Assembly: GCA_023435705.1 (NCBI GenBank)
Contig: JAEYRH010000014.1
Location: 62,001-126,000, forward strand
DNA: 64,000 bases
Direction of reading: 5' to 3'
From: Bacillota bacterium
GTDB taxonomy: Bacteria > Bacillota > Clostridia > Christensenellales > UMGS416
Part shown: one piece after another, positions 8,414-16,115 of the stretch
Layout: each line of letters opens with the position of its first letter
How positions within the stretch are numbered: the first letter of the stretch is position 1
Position numbers and translations under genes: made by a program
Notes under the pieces: model-generated
Database searches by the model: none
Seen by the model: the letters and a program-made list of their open reading frames with translations, nothing else
What the model was told of the DNA's origin: nothing

Positions 8414-8700
8414 CAACAACTTAATATTCAAACTTTTGATGGAGAAGTAAAGCTGGCGCACGCCTTTACAGAGAGCTCCGGGTGGTGGGATCGGGGCAGG
8501 ACACGGCACAGCACAATGGGCTCCTGAAGGCGGAGAGAAAACGGCATTTGCCGCCAGTAATATCCGACGCCAGGCCGGCGTGATCGGTCAGGAGTGTGTT
8601 GGCACTCTGATATGAGCAGGGCGTTTTCATAACGTCAAGCAAGGTGGTACCGCAGGCATCGCGCCTGTCCTTGGAAACAAGGGCAGGCGCGTTTTTTATC
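8414..8700 (+). promoter_or_regulatory. Tryptophan T-box riboswitch leader with terminator
   Basis: T-box leaders sense uncharged tRNA and control transcription antitermination. Here the stem I entry ACAGAGAGC is at 8468, the GNTG region GGGTGGTGGGA follows, and the T-box itself, AAGGTGGTACCGC, is at 8641-8653. The terminator stem is 8661-8690 (GCGCCTGTCCTTG / CAAGGGCAGGCGC, one wobble pair) followed by six T. The specifier position appears to be TGG at 8517-8519 (context CACAATGGGCTCC), matching tRNA-Trp and the downstream trp genes. So the operon should be read through when charged tRNA-Trp is scarce. The T-box is certain; the specifier is inferred by position. Confidence 0.93.
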
Positions 8701-8731
8701 TTCATTTCGACTCGGAAAGGAGTGGGTGACC

Positions 8732-10204
8732 ATGGCATACCCGACATTTGAGCAGGTCAAGGTGCTTTCGGAGGGCTATGACTATGTGCCCGTTGCAATG
8801 GACGAGCTGGCAGACACAGAAACGCCGGTGAGCGTGTTTCTGCGCTTCAAAGACACCAGCCCCTATTGCTTCCTGCTGGACAGCGTGGAGGGCGGCGAAA
8901 AATGGGCCCGCTACTCCTTCATCGGCCGCGACCCCATTGCCACGATCCGTATCCGCGACAAAACGGCGCTGATGCAATATCGCGACGGCACCGCCGAAAA
9001 GATCAAGGGTAACCCCTTCCGCATCGTGCAGGCCATGCTGGACCGTTTCCGCAGCCCAAGGGTGGAGGGCATGCCCCGGCTGCCCGGCGGGGCGGTGGGC
9101 TATTTCAGCTACGACATGGCGCGCAGCGTGGAAAGGCTGCCGGACCCACCGCCGGACGACCTCGGGATGCCCGACTGCCACTTCATGATCGCCGACGAGA
9201 TGATCGCCTTTGACCACCTCCGGCAGAAGCTCACGATCATCGTGCAGATGCCGGTGAAGGGTGATTTGGAGGTGAATTATCAACAGGCTTGCGAGCGGCT
9301 GGAGTCCATCTCCCGCGTGATCAGCGGCGCCCGGTGGAAGACTGATGGGAGGAAGCCCGCAGCACAGGCCGCCGGCAACCAGCCACAGCGTAATATGAGC
9401 AAAGAAGCCTATTGCGACATCGTGAACCGTGCCAAACAATACATCGTGAACGGTGACATCTTCCAGGTGGTGCTGTCACAACGGCAGACAGTGCCATTTA
9501 CTGCCGACTCTTTCGAGGTTTACCGCAGGCTCAGGGTTTCCAACCCCTCGCCGTATATGTTCTACCTGAAGTTTGACAGCTACACCGTGGCCGGCGCTTC
9601 ACCTGAAATGCTCACGCGCTGCGAGGGCGGCGTTGTGGAGACCTGCCCTATTGCCGGCACCCGCCCCCGTGGAGCAACGCCGGAGGAGGATGCCGCGCTG
9701 GAAGCGGAGCTGATGGCCGACGAAAAGGAGCTGGCCGAGCACATGATGCTGGTGGACCTGGGCCGCAACGACATCGGCAAGGTCTCTGAGTTTGGCTCGG
9801 TGAAGCTCACGGAGCTTAAGCGTGTGCTGAAGTATTCCCATGTGATGCACATTTGCTCCACAGTGCAGGGCAGGCTCAGGCAGGGCCTCACGGCCTTTGA
9901 CGCGCTGATGGCGGTGCTGCCGGCGGGCACGCTTTCCGGCGCGCCGAAGATCCGGGCGATGGAGATCATCGACGAGCTGGAGCCTACCCGCCGTGGCCAC
10001 TACGGCGGGGCCATCGGCTACCTCTCCTTTGACGGCAATCTGGATTGCTGCATCACGATCCGCACGATCCTATTCAAGGATGGCCTTGCCCATGTGCAGG
10101 CCGGCGCCGGCATTGTGGCAGACTCTGTGCCGGAGTCCGAATACGAAGAATCGCTTAGTAAAGCCGGGGCGCTCCTCAAGGCGCTCCAGGAAGTGGGGGG
10201 CTGA
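8732..10204 (+). CDS. trpE: Anthranilate synthase component I
   Basis: Chorismate plus glutamine-derived ammonia to anthranilate, the first step of tryptophan synthesis; partner is TrpG. The protein of about 490 residues has the N-terminal regulatory domain and the C-terminal chorismate-binding domain with PIAGTRPRG, DLGRNDIGKVSEFG, and LPAGTLSGAPKIRAMEIIDELE. The motif that binds inhibitory tryptophan, normally LLES, appears as LLDS, so feedback inhibition may be retained. The ATG at 8732 lies nine bases after AAAGGAG; the GTG at 8726 is too close to it. First gene of the trp operon and directly behind the T-box leader. trpG follows after 2 bp. Confidence 0.97.
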   Translation: MAYPTFEQVKVLSEGYDYVPVAMDELADTETPVSVFLRFKDTSPYCFLLDSVEGGEKWARYSFIGRDPIATIRIRDKTALMQYRDGTAEKIKGNPFRIVQAMLDRFRSPRVEGMPRLPGGAVGYFSYDMARSVERLPDPPPDDLGMPDCHFMIADEMIAFDHLRQKLTIIVQMPVKGDLEVNYQQACERLESISRVISGARWKTDGRKPAAQAAGNQPQRNMSKEAYCDIVNRAKQYIVNGDIFQVVLSQRQTVPFTADSFEVYRRLRVSNPSPYMFYLKFDSYTVAGASPEMLTRCEGGVVETCPIAGTRPRGATPEEDAALEAELMADEKELAEHMMLVDLGRNDIGKVSEFGSVKLTELKRVLKYSHVMHICSTVQGRLRQGLTAFDALMAVLPAGTLSGAPKIRAMEIIDELEPTRRGHYGGAIGYLSFDGNLDCCITIRTILFKDGLAHVQAGAGIVADSVPESEYEESLSKAGALLKALQEVGG

Positions 10205-10206
10205 CG

Positions 10207-10782
10207 ATGATCCTGCTGATCGACAACTACGACTCCTTCACCTACAACCTTTACCAATATGCCGGGATGATCAACCGTCAAATCACCGTGGTGCGCAACG
10301 ACAAGATTGATATTGACGATATTCGCCGGATGAACCCAAGCCACATCATCCTGTCGCCAGGCCCGGGCTACCCTGCCGACGCAGGTATCACGATTGAGGT
10401 GATCCGCAAGCTGGGTGCTCAAATCCCCATCCTCGGCGTGTGCCTGGGGCATCAGGCCATTGGCGAGGCCTATGGCGGCCGGGTGCTGCGTGCACTTGCC
10501 GGCCCCGTGCACGGCAAGGCCACCGACACCCACATCGCCTCCGGATGCCCGATCTTTCATGGCCTTCCGCCGGTGCTTAAGGTGGGCCGCTACCACTCGC
10601 TGGTGGTGGAGCGCGAGAGCCTGCCGGAGGAGCTTGCCATCACCGCCGAGACCACCGATGGCGTGATCATGGGCCTGGCCCACCGCGTTCACCCGGTGTT
10701 TGGCATCCAGTTTCACCCAGAGTCGGTGCTGACCGAGCGGGGGATGGACATGGTGAGGAATTTCTTGGAGTTTACTCTGTGA
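10207..10782 (+). CDS. trpG: Anthranilate synthase component II (glutamine amidotransferase)
   Basis: A class I glutamine amidotransferase of 191 residues that supplies ammonia to TrpE. The triad is visible: Cys79 in GVCLGHQ, His170 and Glu172 in FHPES; the oxyanion segment SPGPGYP is at residues 50-56. As in Bacillus, such a subunit may also serve para-aminobenzoate synthase, but no pab gene is present here. It starts 2 bp after trpE, implying translational coupling. A palindromic repeat separates it from trpD. Confidence 0.96.
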   Translation: MILLIDNYDSFTYNLYQYAGMINRQITVVRNDKIDIDDIRRMNPSHIILSPGPGYPADAGITIEVIRKLGAQIPILGVCLGHQAIGEAYGGRVLRALAGPVHGKATDTHIASGCPIFHGLPPVLKVGRYHSLVVERESLPEELAITAETTDGVIMGLAHRVHPVFGIQFHPESVLTERGMDMVRNFLEFTL

Positions 10783-10792
10783 TAACAAAATG

Positions 10793-10950
10793 AACTCCCC
10801 CTGTCATCTTCGATGACATCCCCCTCAAGAGGGGGACAAGTACACCACTTTCAATGATCAACTAGCCTCCCTCTATATCACCCCTACTAGGGGTGACACC
10901 GCCGAAGGCGGTGGGGGTAAAGAGGGAGGTGCCGCCAAAGGCGGCGGAGG
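10793..10950 (+). repeat. Multi-branched palindromic intergenic element inside the trp operon
   Basis: The 188-bp trpG-trpD gap is filled by nested inverted repeats: TGTCATC/GATGACA, CCCCCTC/GAGGGGG, then an outer stem CCTCCCTCT (10866-10874) / AGAGGGAGG (10921-10929) enclosing two hairpins, TCACCCCT/AGGGGTGA (10878-10896) and CACCGCC/GGCGGTG (10897-10913), and finally GCCGCC/GGCGGC (10931-10945). It has no coding potential. The layout resembles dispersed REP/MITE-like repeats; that assignment is inference. The trpD ribosome site AAGGAGG lies just after it. Confidence 0.8.
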
Positions 10951-10970
10951 GAGTATAAAGGAGGCCCACC

Positions 10971-11996
10971 ATGATCAAAGAATCCATTGCAACACTCATT
11001 TCCGGCAAAGACATCACCTCCGATGAAGCCGCCGCCGCTATGACCGAGATCATGACCGGTGAGGCCACATCGGCGCAGATCGGCGCGTTTTTGGCCGCCA
11101 TGCGCATGAAGGGCGAAACAACTGATGAAATCATCGGCTGCGCCAGGGTGATGCGCGAGAAGGCCGAGCATGTGCAGCTTGCTGCCGACGCAATCGACAT
11201 TGTTGGCACCGGCGGCGACGGGGCGAACACGTTCAACATCTCCACCACGGCGGCGTTCGTGGTGGCGGCAGCCGGCATGCCGGTGGCCAAGCACGGCGGG
11301 CGGTCCGTTTCCAGCCGCTGCGGCTCGGCGGATGTGCTGGAAAACCTGGGGGTCAACATCACGCTCACCAAGGAGCAGGCTGCCCGGTGTTTTACCCAGA
11401 CCGGCCTGTGCTTCATGTTTGCCCCGGCTTATCACCTCTCAATGAAGCACGCGGCTGGCCCTCGCCGGGAGCTGGGCCTGCGCACCGTCTTCAACCTGCT
11501 TGGGCCCCTCGCCAACCCAGCCAATGCGCCCTATCAGTTGTTGGGCGTGTGCGAGGAGCGGTTTGTGGAGCCGCTGGCACGGGCGCTGATGACGCTGGGC
11601 GTGAAGAGCGCCATGGCCGTGCACAGCCACGACGGACTGGATGAAATCTCCATTTCTGCGCCGACCACAGTTTGCGAGGTGCGGGGCGGCAGGCTGTCCG
11701 GCTATCTGCTGCACCCGGAGCAATTCGGCATCCGTCCGGTGGGTTTGGAGGAAATCCGCGGCGGCGACGCTGCGCTGAACGCCCAAATTCTGCTGTCCAT
11801 CCTCAAAGGCCAGCTTGGCCCCAAGCGCGACATTACGGTGTTGAATTCGGCGACGGCGCTCTACATCGCCGGCATTACCCCCACGATCAAGACGGGTTTG
11901 GCCCTTGCCTGCAGTGTGATCGACTCCGGCGCGGCGATGAAAAAGCTGGAGGAATACAAGGCAGCTTCGCAACAGGTGCTGGAGGTTTCTGCATGA
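10971..11996 (+). CDS. trpD: Anthranilate phosphoribosyltransferase
   Basis: Transfers the phosphoribosyl group of PRPP to anthranilate. The 341-residue protein has the diagnostic GTGGDGANTFNIST PRPP-binding loop, KHGGRSVSSRCGSADVLENLG, and MKHAAGPRRELGLRTVFNLLGPL. ATG at 10971 has AAGGAGG upstream. The gene ends in an ATGA overlap with trpC, so the two are translationally coupled. It is a stand-alone enzyme, not fused to trpG. Confidence 0.97.
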   Translation: MIKESIATLISGKDITSDEAAAAMTEIMTGEATSAQIGAFLAAMRMKGETTDEIIGCARVMREKAEHVQLAADAIDIVGTGGDGANTFNISTTAAFVVAAAGMPVAKHGGRSVSSRCGSADVLENLGVNITLTKEQAARCFTQTGLCFMFAPAYHLSMKHAAGPRRELGLRTVFNLLGPLANPANAPYQLLGVCEERFVEPLARALMTLGVKSAMAVHSHDGLDEISISAPTTVCEVRGGRLSGYLLHPEQFGIRPVGLEEIRGGDAALNAQILLSILKGQLGPKRDITVLNSATALYIAGITPTIKTGLALACSVIDSGAAMKKLEEYKAASQQVLEVSA

Positions 11997-12769
11997 TACT
12001 CGATGACATTGTGGCCGCCAAGCGGTTGGATCTTGTCATGGAGGAGCAGGCCGTGCCGCTGCCGGTGCTCACGCGGCAGGCGCAGGATGCCGGCCCTGTG
12101 CGAGATTTCCGTGCGGCTCTTGCGGCCCATGGCCTATCGGTGATCGCCGAGGTGAAGCGGGCGTCGCCCTCTAAGGGCTTGATCGCCGGGGAGTTTGACC
12201 CCGTGGGGATCGCCACGCAGTATGAAGCCGGCGGCGCGGCGGCTGTCTCGGTGCTCACCGAGCGCCATTGGTTCCGGGGCTGCAACCGGATTCTTACGCA
12301 GGTGCGCAGTGCCGTGAGCCTGCCGGTGCTGCGCAAAGACTTCATCATCGATCCCCGGCAGGTGATTGGAGCCCGGGCCATCGGTGCCGATGCAATCCTA
12401 TTGATCGCGGCGATCCTGGACGATCGGCTGATGCGGGAGCTTTCCATCCTGGCAGCCGAATTCGGACTGGCCTGCCTTTATGAGGCCCACACCGAAAAAG
12501 AGGTGAAGCGTTGCGCCGATTGCGGCGCCGCCATCATAGGCATCAACAACCGCAACCTGAAGACCATGGCGGTGGACCTGGCTGCCTTTGAGGCACTGCG
12601 CCGCCATGTGCCTTCAAGCGTGCTGGCGGTGGCCGAAAGCGGCATCCACACTACCGAAGACGCCCGCCGCATGCGCGAAGCCGGGGCAGATGCGATCCTC
12701 GTGGGCGAGTCGCTGATGCGCGCGCCGGACGCGGCGGCGGCGCTGCGGGAATTGCGGGGCAATCGATGA
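11993..12769 (+). CDS. trpC: Indole-3-glycerol phosphate synthase
   Basis: Closes the ring of CdRP to indole-3-glycerol phosphate. A 258-residue TIM barrel with the catalytic segment AEVKRASPSKG, the LRKDFIIDP strand, GINNRNLKT and VAESGIHT. The start is the ATG at 11993 in the ATGA overlap with trpD; a much longer open frame upstream is only the shadow of trpD. It overlaps trpF by 4 bp. Confidence 0.97.
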   Translation: MILDDIVAAKRLDLVMEEQAVPLPVLTRQAQDAGPVRDFRAALAAHGLSVIAEVKRASPSKGLIAGEFDPVGIATQYEAGGAAAVSVLTERHWFRGCNRILTQVRSAVSLPVLRKDFIIDPRQVIGARAIGADAILLIAAILDDRLMRELSILAAEFGLACLYEAHTEKEVKRCADCGAAIIGINNRNLKTMAVDLAAFEALRRHVPSSVLAVAESGIHTTEDARRMREAGADAILVGESLMRAPDAAAALRELRGNR

Positions 12770-13386
12770 CACTGGTGAAGATCTGCGGGCTCATGAGGCC
12801 GGAGGATGTGGAGGCAGTCAACCGGTTTCGCCCTGATTATGCTGGTTTTGTGTTTGCGAAAAGCCGCCGGCAGGTTGCGCCGGAGCATGCCCGCCGGTTG
12901 ATTGCGCGGCTTGATCCGGTAATTGTGCCGGTGGGCGTGTTTGTGGACGAGTCGGTGGAGACTGTTGCGGCCATTGCCGGGCTGTGCAGACTTGGGGCGG
13001 TGCAACTGCACGGCAGCGAGGACAACTCCTATATCTCCAGTTTGCGCAAGCTGCTGCCACCTGATGTGATAGTGATCCAGGCTGTTCGCGTGCGGGATGC
13101 CGCATCGCTGGTTGTTACAGAGCAATCTTTTTGTGACCTGTTGCTGCTGGACGCCTGTGCAGAAGGAGTAGCCGGTGGGGCAGGGCAAACCTTTGACTGG
13201 CGGCTGCTCGAAGGGTTCTCGAAGCCTTACCTGCTGGCCGGAGGCCTGCGCGGGGGCAATGTGGCCGAGGCCGTGAGGAAGCTCAAGCCGTTGGGAGTGG
13301 ATGTGAGCTCCGGCGTGGAAACCGATGGCAATAAAGACTATGACAAAATAGGCCGGTTCATCGAGCTGGCCAGAGGAGGCAACTGA
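12766..13386 (+). CDS. trpF: Phosphoribosylanthranilate isomerase
   Basis: Amadori rearrangement of phosphoribosylanthranilate to CdRP. A 206-residue TIM barrel with VKICGLMRPED (catalytic Cys in KICG), the YAGFVFAKSRRQV strand and the C-terminal phosphate-binding part LLAGGLRGGNV ... GVDVSSGVET. It overlaps trpC by 4 bp and trpB by 1 bp, within a continuous set of coupled genes. Confidence 0.96.
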   Translation: MTLVKICGLMRPEDVEAVNRFRPDYAGFVFAKSRRQVAPEHARRLIARLDPVIVPVGVFVDESVETVAAIAGLCRLGAVQLHGSEDNSYISSLRKLLPPDVIVIQAVRVRDAASLVVTEQSFCDLLLLDACAEGVAGGAGQTFDWRLLEGFSKPYLLAGGLRGGNVAEAVRKLKPLGVDVSSGVETDGNKDYDKIGRFIELARGGN

Positions 13387-14573
13387 TGAAAAAGGGACGG
13401 TATGGCGATTTCGGCGGCCAGTATGTGCCGGAAACGCTGATGAACACACTGCTGGAAATTGAACGGGCCTATGAGCATTATTCCAAGGATAACGACTTTC
13501 TACGAGAACTTGATGACCTAAACCGCAACTACGCCGGCAGGCCGTCGCTGCTTTACTTCGCGAAGAACATGACAGAAGCGCTGGGCGGTGCCAAGATCTA
13601 CCTCAAACGTGAAGATCTGAACCACACCGGCTCCCACAAGATCAACAACGTGCTGGGGCAGGCGCTGCTGGCAAAACGAATGGGCTGCAAGCGGTTGATC
13701 GCCGAAACCGGCGCCGGCCAGCACGGTGTGGCCACCGCCACAGCTGCGGCGCTCTTCGGCATGCAGTGCCATATCTTCATGGGCCGGGAGGACACTGAGC
13801 GCCAGGCATTGAATGTGTTTCGCATGCGGCTGCTGGGGGCCGGCGTGACTGCCGTGGATTCGGGCACTGCCACGCTGAAGGATGCCGTCAACGAGGCCAT
13901 ACGCCATTGGACTGAGTGCCTGGACGACACCTTCTATGTGTTCGGCTCGGTGATGGGGCCTCACCCTTATCCCATGATCGTGCGGGATTTCCAGAGCGTG
14001 ATCGGAAAGGAAGTCCGCGCACAGATGATGGAGCGGGAGGGCCGCTTGCCCGATGCGCTGGTTGCCTGCGTGGGAGGCGGCAGCAACGCCATGGGGTTGT
14101 TTCATCCTTTCATAGGGGATCAGGATGTGAAATTGATCGGTGTGGAGGCGCAGGGAGACGGCGTGGAGACGGAGCGTCACGCCGCCACGATCGCCCGCGG
14201 TTCGGTGGGTGTGTTTCACGGCATGAAGAGCTACTTCCTGCAGGATCGGGAGGGGCAGATTCTGCCGGTGTATTCCATCTCGGCAGGGCTCGATTATCCA
14301 GGCATCGGGCCGGAGCATGCCTGGTTGCACGCCACTGGCCGGGCTGAATACGCCGGTGCCACCGACCGCGAGGCGGTGGAGGCATTCCAGTTCCTGGCCC
14401 GCACCGAGGGCATCATCCCGGCCATAGAGTCTGCCCACGCCGTGGCTCACGCGATGAAGCTTGCACCGCAGATGGACAAGGACAAGATCATCGTAATCAA
14501 CCTTTCGGGCAGGGGCGACAAGGACGTTTATCAAGTAGCGCGTTATATGGGGGTGGATGTCAATGAGCAATAG
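13386..14573 (+). CDS. trpB: Tryptophan synthase beta subunit
   Basis: PLP enzyme that condenses indole with serine. A 395-residue type-1 TrpB with Lys85 in NHTGSHKINNVLGQ as the PLP lysine, ETGAGQHGVATATAAA, the phosphate-binding GGGSNAMG, and a C-terminal NLSGRGDKDV. The ATG overlaps the trpF stop by one base. The last 17 bp overlap trpA. It would form the alpha2-beta2 complex with the next gene product. Confidence 0.98.
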   Translation: MKKGRYGDFGGQYVPETLMNTLLEIERAYEHYSKDNDFLRELDDLNRNYAGRPSLLYFAKNMTEALGGAKIYLKREDLNHTGSHKINNVLGQALLAKRMGCKRLIAETGAGQHGVATATAAALFGMQCHIFMGREDTERQALNVFRMRLLGAGVTAVDSGTATLKDAVNEAIRHWTECLDDTFYVFGSVMGPHPYPMIVRDFQSVIGKEVRAQMMEREGRLPDALVACVGGGSNAMGLFHPFIGDQDVKLIGVEAQGDGVETERHAATIARGSVGVFHGMKSYFLQDREGQILPVYSISAGLDYPGIGPEHAWLHATGRAEYAGATDREAVEAFQFLARTEGIIPAIESAHAVAHAMKLAPQMDKDKIIVINLSGRGDKDVYQVARYMGVDVNEQ

Positions 14574-15366
14574 AATTGACACGATGTTTGCACGCAAGGC
14601 GGCGGACGGCAAGAAGGCGCTGATCACCTTCACCACCGCCGGTGACCGGAGCCTTGTAATGACCAAGCGGTTAGTGCTGGAGATGGAGCGGGCCGGGGCG
14701 GACCTCATTGAGCTGGGTGTGCCCTATTCAGACCCCATCGCCGAAGGCCCGGTGATCCAGGCGGCCAATGTGAGGGCGCTCAAAAATGACGTGAAGATGG
14801 ACACGTTGTTTCAAATGGTGCGGGAGATGCGGCAATGCACGCAGGTGCCGCTGGTCTATCTGATCTACCTGAACTGCATCCTGCAATACGGGCCGGACAT
14901 GTTTTTTACCCGCTGTGCTGAGGCCGGTGTGGACGGTGTGATTGTGCCCGACCTTTCCTTTGAGGAAAGCGGTGAGATCAGTGGATGCGCGAAAAGCCAT
15001 GGGGTGCATTTGGTCCGATTGGTGGCGCCCACCTCCGGCGAGCGGATCACGAGGATTGCGCGTGAAGCGGATGGCTTCCTCTACTGTGTGTCTTCATTGG
15101 GTGTCACTGGCGTGCGCGAGGGATTTGGCACCGATTTTGAGCGGTATTTTGAGCAGATCAATCGAGCTAAAACCACGCCGACGGCGCTGGGCTTCGGCAT
15201 CTCCACACCGGAGCAGGTGCGGGCGTTGAAGGGATATGCCGACGCTGTGATCGTGGCCTCGGCTATCGTGCGTTGCATGGCCTATGCTGGGAGCGAAGAG
15301 GAAGCCGTGAGGATTGCAGCTGGCTTGGTGGCGGAGCTGAAAGCAGCGCTTGACGATCCTGCTTGA
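14557..15366 (+). CDS. trpA: Tryptophan synthase alpha subunit
   Basis: Cleaves indole-3-glycerol phosphate to indole, which is channelled to TrpB. A 269-residue TIM barrel; the catalytic Glu and Asp lie in IELGVPYSDPIAEGPVIQ, and GVDGVIVPDLSFEE and GFGISTPEQV are the phosphate site regions. ATG 14557 and ATG 14563 both lie inside the trpB end behind GGGGGTGG; the first is reported. Last gene of the operon, followed by a strong terminator. Confidence 0.97.
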   Translation: MSMSNRIDTMFARKAADGKKALITFTTAGDRSLVMTKRLVLEMERAGADLIELGVPYSDPIAEGPVIQAANVRALKNDVKMDTLFQMVREMRQCTQVPLVYLIYLNCILQYGPDMFFTRCAEAGVDGVIVPDLSFEESGEISGCAKSHGVHLVRLVAPTSGERITRIAREADGFLYCVSSLGVTGVREGFGTDFERYFEQINRAKTTPTALGFGISTPEQVRALKGYADAVIVASAIVRCMAYAGSEEEAVRIAAGLVAELKAALDDPA

Positions 15367-15385
15367 TGCGGCCGCCCAAACCATC

Positions 15386-15423
15386 AAGCCCTTTCCGGAT
15401 TGTGACCGGAAGGGGCTTTTCTT
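15386..15423 (+). terminator. Rho-independent terminator of the trp operon
   Basis: AAGCCCTTTCCGG and CCGGAAGGGGCTT pair around a 7-nt loop and are followed by a T run. Confidence 0.85.
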
Positions 15424-15479
15424 ATGAATCCCTTAAGGTTCTTCATAAACTCTTTACAATATTAATCAACCATTCATTA

Positions 15480-15508
15480 TTGACCGGTGGCTGCAGTCTG
15501 GTTATACT
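15480..15508 (+). promoter_or_regulatory. Promoter of the tetR-MMPL operon
   Basis: TTGACC (15480-15485), 17-bp spacer, TATACT (15503-15508). The AT-rich stretch just upstream contains imperfect symmetry (TCAA ... TTGA) that could bind the TetR product; this is not certain. Confidence 0.6.
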
Positions 15509-15536
15509 ATAAGAAAAACTAAGCGGGTGATCAGTA

Positions 15537-16106
15537 TTGCAAACTCTCAAGGATGAAGTGAAGCAGAAAATTCTGGACGCTGCCACAGAGGAATTCCTCG
15601 TGGATGGATATACGAATTCGTCTCTTCGCGCCATCGCTGCCCAAGCCGGCATCACGATCGGCAACATTTACTCCTATTTCTCCAGCAAGGAAGACCTGTT
15701 TGACCAGGTGGTATCTCCGGCTTGGGAGGCTCTCAACAATCTGATGAACATGCAGATGTACAAAGGCGGCGGCTCCGAGGAGCTGCTTGGCATTTCAAAA
15801 AGCATCAGCCGGGTGTTCATTGAAAACAAGCAACAGTGTTTCATTCTGCTCAATGGCAGCGGGGGCACGAGGTATCAGAACCTACGCGCAAGCATTGAGG
15901 ATTTCATCAGCGACCGCTTGCATCAGGCAATGGTTGCACGGGCCTCAGAGGTAGATCCGTTGTTTACAAAGGCGCTGGCGTCATCATTGTTTTCGGGGTT
16001 TGTCACAGTATTCAGCCATTATGGCGGAGATGAGGAGAGACTGGGCCGGTTGGTTCACGACTTACTCATGGTGTTGCTCGGAAACCTGATGGATGGGGAA
16101 GGCTGA
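15537..16106 (+). CDS. TetR/AcrR family transcriptional regulator
   Basis: A 189-residue regulator. The N-terminal helix-turn-helix is seen in KILDAATEEFLVDGY ... SLRAIAAQAGITIGNIYSYFSSKEDLF; the rest is a helical ligand-binding domain with no recognisable specificity. The start is the TTG at 15537, the only start that preserves the whole first helix; the ribosome site is weak. It lies 9 bp upstream of an MMPL transporter and probably controls that operon and itself. Confidence 0.92.
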   Translation: MQTLKDEVKQKILDAATEEFLVDGYTNSSLRAIAAQAGITIGNIYSYFSSKEDLFDQVVSPAWEALNNLMNMQMYKGGGSEELLGISKSISRVFIENKQQCFILLNGSGGTRYQNLRASIEDFISDRLHQAMVARASEVDPLFTKALASSLFSGFVTVFSHYGGDEERLGRLVHDLLMVLLGNLMDGEG

Positions 16107-16115
16107 GGTGACTGT

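Noticed and set aside
8402..8420. trp attenuator leader peptide
   Set aside because: The leader has a canonical T-box and no short ORF with tandem Trp codons.
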